This document shows positions 58,101-64,000 of a stretch of 64,000 bases of DNA, in pieces. The notes under the pieces are model-generated. The model saw only the letters and a program-made list of their open reading frames with translations. It was not told the origin of the DNA and did not search any database. The position numbers and the translations under genes are program-made. The stretch is from NCBI GenBank assembly GCA_002778195.1, contig PCDI01000004.1, positions 1,813,148 to 1,877,147 of the forward strand, in the 5' to 3' direction. This DNA is from Raffaelea ambrosiae. Lineage: Eukaryota > Ascomycota > Sordariomycetes > Ophiostomatales > Ophiostomataceae. Every line of letters starts with the position of its first letter. The first letter of the stretch is position 1.

Positions 58101-59235
58101 TCCGTATCTCTCCTTGGAGGGCTGCCTGTCCAGTCGTTTCTTGGTCTCTTTCGAGCAGTGCGTGCAGGTCAGGCGCCTCACTTTGGCCCAGCGCTGTTCC
58201 ACCCTCCAAGGAGGACCAAGCCACCTAGAGCGAGCTGGGGGATGAGTTGTCCTCTTCCCACCATCCAGCCCTGCAGTCTTCCAGGAATACACACAGAGCC
58301 ATTAATTATAGAGAGGACGCCTGCCGGTTGCCTCGCTCGTTAGGTACCAATGGATGGGGCGGTATAGTGCCATGGATTCCGAGGTGTGGCTTGGTCAGTA
58401 ACAGAAATGGCAAGTCTGTGGCCCCAAAAAATTCCCGAAGATGGAAAATAAAGTGTTCCACGCTAGCCACATCACAAACACGTCAGGGGTATTACGGTGG
58501 GCGCCGCATACCGTGTTGGGGCGGGGGGNGGGAGGGCAAGAAAGTAGGTCAGAAAGACGAACATGGTTCATGGGGTGGAGGGCCCAGCCATGGGGGTCAA
58601 GTTCATCCACCTTGGTCGTAGGATGACAGCTGTCACCGCTAAACCTGACAACTCACGGGGTGGCTCACCACCTTATGGGTAAAGGGAACGGCAAATGGGG
58701 AGGGGAAAGACAGGAATGGGGACGGAAAAGGAGAGGAGCAGAGGATAAGCAGAGAGTCGAGTTCGCATGGAGCTCGGCTAGCATGGGGGGGGAGGCTTTT
58801 TCCGAGTTGCAGCAGACGGCAGTAACCTCACCGAGGACGAGGGGATGAAGAAAGAGGCAAGGTATTAACTAGTTAACTGGAGCTGTACAGAACCTGTACG
58901 GAATAGGACAGACAGAGGAGAGAACTTGACAGGATTTTTAGTCGCGGCAGCGCAACCCCGAAGTCGACTAACACCAACACCCGACAAGCTCGACTAATCG
59001 TGACTAACTCGACTAACTCGGCTTGCTCGACGTGTGTTTGCTGGCGTTTGCTGGCAAGGGCAGCGCAGAGCAGGTGTGGCTGACCGCTAGTTCGTGGGAA
59101 TGCTGTCCAGTCGCATCTTGTTGAGACAAGCAAGTGGAACTGGGCATGCATGCGTGCGTGCGTGTGTGCGCGAAAAGGCCCCCATCCTGCCATTTTCTCG
59201 TGCTGCGCGCGTTGCTCCCATTGTACTTTTGCCCT

Positions 59236-59257
59236 CATTGCTCCATCATTGCTCCAT
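59236..59257. repeat. 11-bp duplication CATTGCTCCAT
   Basis: Two exact head-to-tail copies. This is the first of six neighbouring arrays. Confidence 0.85.
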
Positions 59258-59260
59258 CAA

Positions 59261-59320
59261 GTTAACCACGTTCACCCACGTTTACCCACGCGCACCCACG
59301 TTCGCGCACGTTAGCCCACA
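59261..59320. repeat. 10-bp tandem array, six units
   Basis: Six consecutive 10-bp units with consensus TTTACCCACG; the CCACG end is kept almost throughout while the first half varies. Confidence 0.9.
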
Positions 59321-59350
59321 GGGGATGGAACGCAAATAGACGCCAGGGCA

Positions 59351-59380
59351 AAGTCTGGGAAAGTCTGGGAAAGTCTGGGA
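59351..59380. repeat. 10-bp tandem array, three exact units
   Basis: AAGTCTGGGA three times, followed by a degenerate AAACTCTGCA. Confidence 0.95.
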
Positions 59381-59400
59381 AAACTCTGCACCCGATGCCG

Positions 59401-59430
59401 GCATGATGGCACATGATGGCACATGATGGC
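59401..59430. repeat. 10-bp tandem array, three units
   Basis: GCATGATGGC followed by ACATGATGGC twice. Confidence 0.95.
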
Positions 59431-59480
59431 AAGGGCGTGTTTGCGGGTGTTTGTTCGTACGGCATTCATGGCTTTTGTGT

Positions 59481-59510
59481 CTGTTTTTGTCTGTTTTTGT
59501 CTGTTTTTTT
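59481..59510. repeat. 10-bp tandem array, three units
   Basis: CTGTTTTTGT twice, then CTGTTTTTTT. Confidence 0.9.
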
Positions 59511-59590
59511 TTTCGGACTGGGATTTGCTGGTTTGCTAATTCGCTGGTTTCTGGTATGGCTTAGGTCTGGCTTGCTATTTTCCTGGGCAT

Positions 59591-59654
59591 CCTCAGTTTT
59601 GTGGCTCCTCAGTTTCGTGGCTCCTTAGTTTCGTGGCGCCTCGGTTTCGGGGCT
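59591..59654. repeat. 16-bp tandem array, four units
   Basis: Units start at 59591, 59607, 59623 and 59639 with consensus CCTCAGTTTCGTGGCT and one to three changes per unit. Confidence 0.9.
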
Positions 59655-59974
59655 CTGCTATTTGCTGCCCTCTTTTTGTGCATTCTCCGCAAGATGTGTT
59701 TTAGTAGGCATTGGTCCCGAACATTGCCCATGGCTGGTCGACACACGGGTTGTGCGTTGTTCTTGCGCTCCTCCTGTTTCCTCGTCGCCTCGAGCTCGCT
59801 CTCGCGGCATCTGGGAGGGGGCCATCCTTTTCTCGGTTTTCTGGTTCGCCCCGCAAAAACAAAAAGCCTCGTCACACAGTTTCTGCGTGAAGAGAGGGAT
59901 TGTGTTTGGGAGCAGGAGAAACGGCAATCCCTGTGATATGCACTCCATCATTAGTAGCAGACCGCCATGGGCCG

Positions 59975-60014
59975 CCATGGGTATATGGCGTAGGCCATGG
60001 GTATATGGCGTAGG
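59975..60014. repeat. 20-bp exact duplication
   Basis: CCATGGGTATATGGCGTAGG occurs twice head to tail, flanked by partial CCATGG and ATGG copies on either side. Confidence 0.95.
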
Positions 60015-60240
60015 ATGGAGTGCTCCATATGCCCCAAAAAGTGCCGGGGTGTGAGAGCAGCGCACAGACTGTTGGCTCGGCTCGCGGACCCTGTTCGATC
60101 ACCAAGCGCCTCGAGCAGTTCACGGCGTTCATCAATCTGGCCGTGTTGCATCACCCACCGCCCTGGAAGGGGTGTGGTCTCCCTGCCCCATGGTCAGATA
60201 GCTTACATGAATCTCACGCGCGCTCCCAGTGCCGCCAGCA

Positions 60241-60322
60241 TTGCTGCAGTTGCTGCAGTTGCTGCAGCTGCTGCATCGATTCCTGCGTCGACTCCTGCAT
60301 CGCTTCTGCATCGCTTCTGCAT
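60241..60322. repeat. Nested 9-, 12- and 11-bp tandem arrays
   Basis: TTGCTGCAG three times plus CTGCTGCAT, then CGATTCCTGCGT and CGACTCCTGCAT, then CGCTTCTGCAT twice. Confidence 0.9.
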
Positions 60323-60903
60323 CCAGGTCTGCGCCCAGTGGTCCCGGTCTGGTCCAGTGAACCATTTCTGAGCCAGTTCTGCGCCAGTCTGTACCCAGCT
60401 CTGCACCTACTATTGTGTATGTACGGTGCAGGTCTGCTCTGCATCCACTGCGGCACCCGTGGCTGCAGCAGACAGGGCCCCCCCCTGTGCTGGTTTGGCA
60501 ACCCGGCGCGTCGGCACAGTTGGGCAGCCGGCGTGCTTCGCTATGGCTGGCGGCTGTCGGGTCTGGCTGCAGACGGCGCTCGTACGGGGGGCCAGGTGCG
60601 GGCTGGTGGTCCCAATGTGTCGTGGTTGCGCCAGGGGGGTCCAGCGGAGGCGTTCGTTTGTCTTGTGTCGGTGAGCGAGTGATTCGCTGCTGGGTGTGTC
60701 GTTTGCGGCAACCCGTTCCGAGAAGGGAATATAAAAATGGCAGAAGCGGTGACGGGCAGTGGGTACATCGCGACGTGGCCTAGCTGTGTGCAGCTTAGCG
60801 GTGACGTCGAGCAGGCCAAACCGATCCAGCGTGAGTTTGGGCTCGGGCCAGGACGATGGTCAGTAGATGGTCAGATACATAGTCAGATGGATGATCCGTC
60901 GTA

Positions 60904-60943
60904 GTATCCTCGCCGTATCCTCGCCGTATCCTCGCCGTATCCC
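60904..60943. repeat. 11-bp tandem array, 3.5 units
   Basis: GTATCCTCGCC three times followed by the partial GTATCC. Confidence 0.95.
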
Positions 60944-60988
60944 TCCCTCGTACACAGTAGTATTCTGTCGACCTGTTGGGCATCCTGT

Positions 60989-61044
60989 CGAGCTATCTGT
61001 CGAGCGTCTGCCGAGCGTCTGTCGAGCGTCTGTCGAGTGTCCTG
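60989..61044. repeat. 11-bp tandem array, about five units
   Basis: CGAGCGTCTGT and close variants, preceded by CGAGCTATCTGT and followed by CGAGTGTCCTG. Confidence 0.9.
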
Positions 61045-62681
61045 CCTGGGGTATCGTGCTCGTACAGAGTATCTTACGCACATACGAAGCGGCTCGGCAA
61101 GTTGTTTGTTGGTCCTCCCAGAGCAGACCTTTTTTTTTGCCCTAGAGTGCCCTGACTTGGCCTTGCTAGGACTCCCACAGTTCAGGCGAGCATCCTTGCC
61201 TAGTTGAGCCATGCAGCCGAAACAACAACTTGGGGAAGACCGCCCGCAGAGCCCGACTGCATTGCGCGAGCAAAACAAGCAGCGGGTACACCCTGGCGTT
61301 CTCCCTGGCTGGTCGTGTTTCGGGGTGTGCATATTATTAATGGGTGCATATACATGGCAATAAATTGTCGCTGCGTAAGGTGTCTCTTGTGTGTGGTGCG
61401 CGCTTGAGTGCATGCGATCGTTTGCAGGCATGGGCAGAGCGAGGTCTAGGTTGCGGTGACAGGGGAGACCCGAAACGGGACTGGTCCATCCCCCCGAAAC
61501 AATCCCCCCCAAAAGAAGAAGAGGAAAATGGGAGAGACACAGGCAGGCGAATGCGAGAAAGGAGTTCAAGCAAGTTGGACGAGAATGATGGCATGGGGAG
61601 GGGGGGCTAAAAGAAAAGGAAATATGATAAAAACGAACAAAAAAAATAGTTTAAAAAAAAGATAAAAAAAAAACAAAAGAAAGGGAAAAAAAGAAAAACA
61701 GAAAAAAAAAACAGGAAAAATTTGCAAACAGGAAAGGGCTGACCAGGAACGGCGGCCAGGAACGGCGGCCAGGAAGGAAGGAGCTCGGGTCAGGGGAGCA
61801 AAACAGGAAAGAGCAAGCAGTGCGCCTGCCGCGTGCCGCAAACAGACGAACTGCTGTCGGATGGCCGTCGTGTGGTGGCTCACGTGTATGCGAAGACTCC
61901 TCTCGGTATGCGGCTTACACCAGGCTCTGGCTTTACAAGGAAGGCGCAACCCAGCGTCGGCTGTCCAGGAAGGAGCAGAATCCGGTTTGTTCCTTGCGCC
62001 TCTTTTCTTTTTCGCCTTTTTTTCTAAGGAAAGAACCGAAAAAAAAACGAAAAAAAAAAAACCTCTGTCTTCTCTCTCTGGCCTGTTCTCGTCCTTTGAC
62101 AAGCGTTCTGCGCCTCTTTTTCGGCTCTTCTCGTGTGCTTTTACTGTGGCCTCTCGTACCCTGCTGGCACGCTCTTCCCAAATCTCGAAACCACCCCCCT
62201 TTTCAACGGCCGCCTCGCATCCTCCAAGCTTCCTCTGCCGTTCCTGCAACCCCCCCTTCCCCCCCTCCCCTTGTGCGCCTCACGGACCGGGCTCCCAACC
62301 AAACGCCGCAGCCGTGTGGTTCTGGCTAATACGAAAGGGTGGGTTTGTAAACGGAGCCCTGAGGAAGAGATTTTCTTTTTCCACGGCCGTGCTGGCCCAG
62401 CTTTGCAAGCGAGGGTCCAGGGAAGGGAAAAAGAAAACATCCGACTTGCCAGCAAGTAGCGGTAAGGAGGCCCAGCGGCCAGGAGCACCCAGCAAGCCAC
62501 AGGAACACGCAGACACACCCAGCCAGCACCCAGCAGGAACAAGTCGCACATCCCCCGAGGCATCTTGGCGCGCCCGGAATCCAGGCATTTGGCAAATCGG
62601 TTTCAAAGTGGCTGCCCACGCAATGCGGTTCTGGCAAAACGGCGATCTCTGCGCTGGGTGGACATGTGGTCTCTGCCTGTC

Positions 62682-62744
62682 TCTGCGGCCTCTGCGGCCT
62701 CTGCTGCCTCTGCTGCCTCTGCTGCCTCTGCCGTCTCTGCGTTT
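62682..62744. repeat. 9-bp tandem array, seven units
   Basis: Units of CTCTGCGGC (two), CTCTGCTGC (three), CTCTGCCGT and CTCTGCGTT. Higher-order blocks of identical neighbours point to stepwise duplication. Confidence 0.95.
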
Positions 62745-63589
62745 GGCTGCCGGTCTCTGCCAGGCGCGGCCAGTCTCTGGGACGGACGGCATATTCCCCA
62801 CGAGCGCCGCCCGCAGCCAGCCCATTGACTAGTGGCCGCCAGCCAACTCGGTTTCTGGCTTGTTTCTGGCTCGCTTTTGCCTGGCCTCTTGTCGTTCCTC
62901 GAGACACTTTCTCCAACGGTCCCGGGTCCATCCTTCATTCACCCGCGCGCCATCGTCGTCCTCGACCGGTTCGAACGTCACGGCAGTAACCCAAACAGGC
63001 CTGGTCAGCGCCCCCCCCCTCCCCCATAGCGCCCTCTTTCGTCATCGCGACTGGGCTGCCCTTCCTCTCGAGCGCCCATCCCACCCTGCTCATCTCCCCG
63101 GCGTCGGCTGGCACATCTGGGTTTGATGCTCGCAGCACAACTGCTTCCGTTTCCTCCTCGCCCTGGTCGGGTTTCCCTCCCCTGCCCCCCTTGGCCCATG
63201 CATGGATCAGTGTGTTCTTGTTTGCACATCCCTTCGTTTCTTATATTTATTTTTGTATTTGAGTGCGTTGTGTGTGGTGCGTTGCGTGTGTGTTGTTTTG
63301 AGTTGCCCCCCCGGCAAGCTGGTATTGAGCTGCCACGCGATTTTCGAAAGTCGTCGGGAGCTCCTCTTCAAAAGCCGCTTGGAAACCTCTCTTTCTTGCT
63401 GTTGCCGCATGTCATGCCTTTTCTCATATCGTTTTGTGTTGTTCCCCGTCCTTCCTGCTGTCGACCCTCCTGTCGTCGCCTCCCAATGCCTTCCAACACC
63501 CTCCGGAGCCCTGTGCCCTGTGCCCTGTTCGTGTCTCTTACACGGCATATCTCCAAATGCTCACACACACTCTTACACCGCACTCTGCA

Positions 63590-63607
63590 CCCCCCCCCCC
63601 CCCCCCC
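63590..63607 (+). repeat. C18 homopolymer
   Basis: Eighteen C in a row; the exact length may be an assembly estimate. Confidence 0.8.
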
Positions 63608-64000
63608 TCCCCGTTCTCCTCCGTCTTCCGTCCCTCCCAGCATACCCCAAAACCCCTCAACCCCTGAACCCAGCCATTGTCTGTGATTTCGGCCTCCTGT
63701 CCTCGTCTGTCTTGCCCAGTCTGAGCAGAAGCTCCAGGGTACTTGGCATCTTGCGCGGTAAGCAGTGCTACGTATTCTCCCAATCTTTGCCAAACAACCA
63801 GACTATGCAGCCAGATCCTATTCCCCTCCACTTGCACTTACACGATGCAGAACATCCTTTAGCTCATTTTTCTCTCCCCTGTCTATTTCCTAGCCCTCCT
63901 ACCCCCCCTGTCGTCTCCCCGATCGTCGCCTTGACAGTACCATTCATGCCCACTTACCCACTCACACGCATCGTCACCGCTACTACCTCTGAGCTGTACC

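Larger units (their letters stand above)
52803..64000. other. Gene-less 11 kb at the right end, rich in short tandem repeats
   Basis: I find no gene I can support. The first part (52803-53100) should include the cofactor B promoter. AAAT and GT microsatellites lie at 53112-53150 and 53402-53429, a CA-rich block at 57199-57235, and a dense succession of short tandem arrays from about 58050 to 62750. The last kilobase is C/T-rich and could be the leader of a gene beyond the window. Longer frames (for example 57610-58343 and 61861-62832) overlap one another and are low in complexity. Confidence 0.55.

Noticed and set aside
57610..58343. Two overlapping plus-strand frames of about 210 residues
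   Set aside because: They lie in different frames over the same DNA, include tandem-repeat sequence, and match nothing known to me.
59236..59654. Possible CRISPR-like or centromeric array
   Set aside because: Units are contiguous without spacers, only 10-16 bp, and differ from array to array. This is a fungal nuclear sequence, so CRISPR does not apply, and the arrays are too small for a satellite centromere.
61861..62832. 323-residue plus-strand frame
   Set aside because: It includes Lys runs from an A tract and a Leu-Pro run from the 9-bp array at 62682; composition is that of noncoding repeats.

Overview
The window is nuclear DNA of a filamentous ascomycete (Pezizomycotina), most likely a Sordariomycete. 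The evidence is short GT-AG introns with CTAAC/CTGAC-like branch sites, C-ending codon preference, pyrimidine-rich leaders before strongly expressed genes, homopolymeric Gln/Ala/Gly runs, and a plasma-membrane H+-ATPase whose C terminus has the form seen in Neurospora-type enzymes. I cannot place it below class from sequence alone. There is no sign of bacterial operons, CRISPR arrays, rRNA or an intact transposon. Two ambiguous bases lie in homopolymer stretches (10628 and 58529).

Layout. Positions 1-11075 hold no convincing gene. This block upstream of the H+-ATPase carries many copies of short motifs (TACTATGTA and TACGAGTA, both strands) and ends in a pyrimidine-rich leader. From 11076 to 52802 I support twelve protein genes: PMA1 H+-ATPase (+); a WD-repeat protein resembling DCAF4 (+); a disordered nuclear-type hypothetical protein (-); nucleoporin NIC96/Nup93 (-); an FGGY-family pentulose kinase (-); a survival-motor-neuron (SMN) homologue in five exons (+); a secreted cupredoxin-like protein (+); a SERF/4F5 small protein (-); a four-helix fungal membrane protein (+); the mRNA 3'-end factor PCF11 (+); a membrane-anchored RING-H2 ubiquitin ligase (-); and tubulin-folding cofactor B (-). 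Positions 52803-64000 again hold no convincing gene but contain an unusual density of short tandem arrays, strongest at 59236-59654.

The genes are mostly housekeeping and are not an evident pathway cluster. They cover proton pumping, nuclear pore structure, snRNP assembly, pre-mRNA 3' processing, ubiquitin ligation, tubulin folding and carbohydrate phosphorylation. Convergent pairs are the WD gene with the hypothetical gene, cupredoxin with SERF, and PCF11 with the RING gene. Divergent pairs sharing an upstream region are kinase with SMN, and SERF with the membrane protein. Nothing forms a secondary-metabolite, defence or mobile system.

Intron boundaries were read by eye from splice-site sequence plus reading-phase agreement. 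All exon sums are multiples of three. Starts, untranslated regions and weak splice sites remain predictions.
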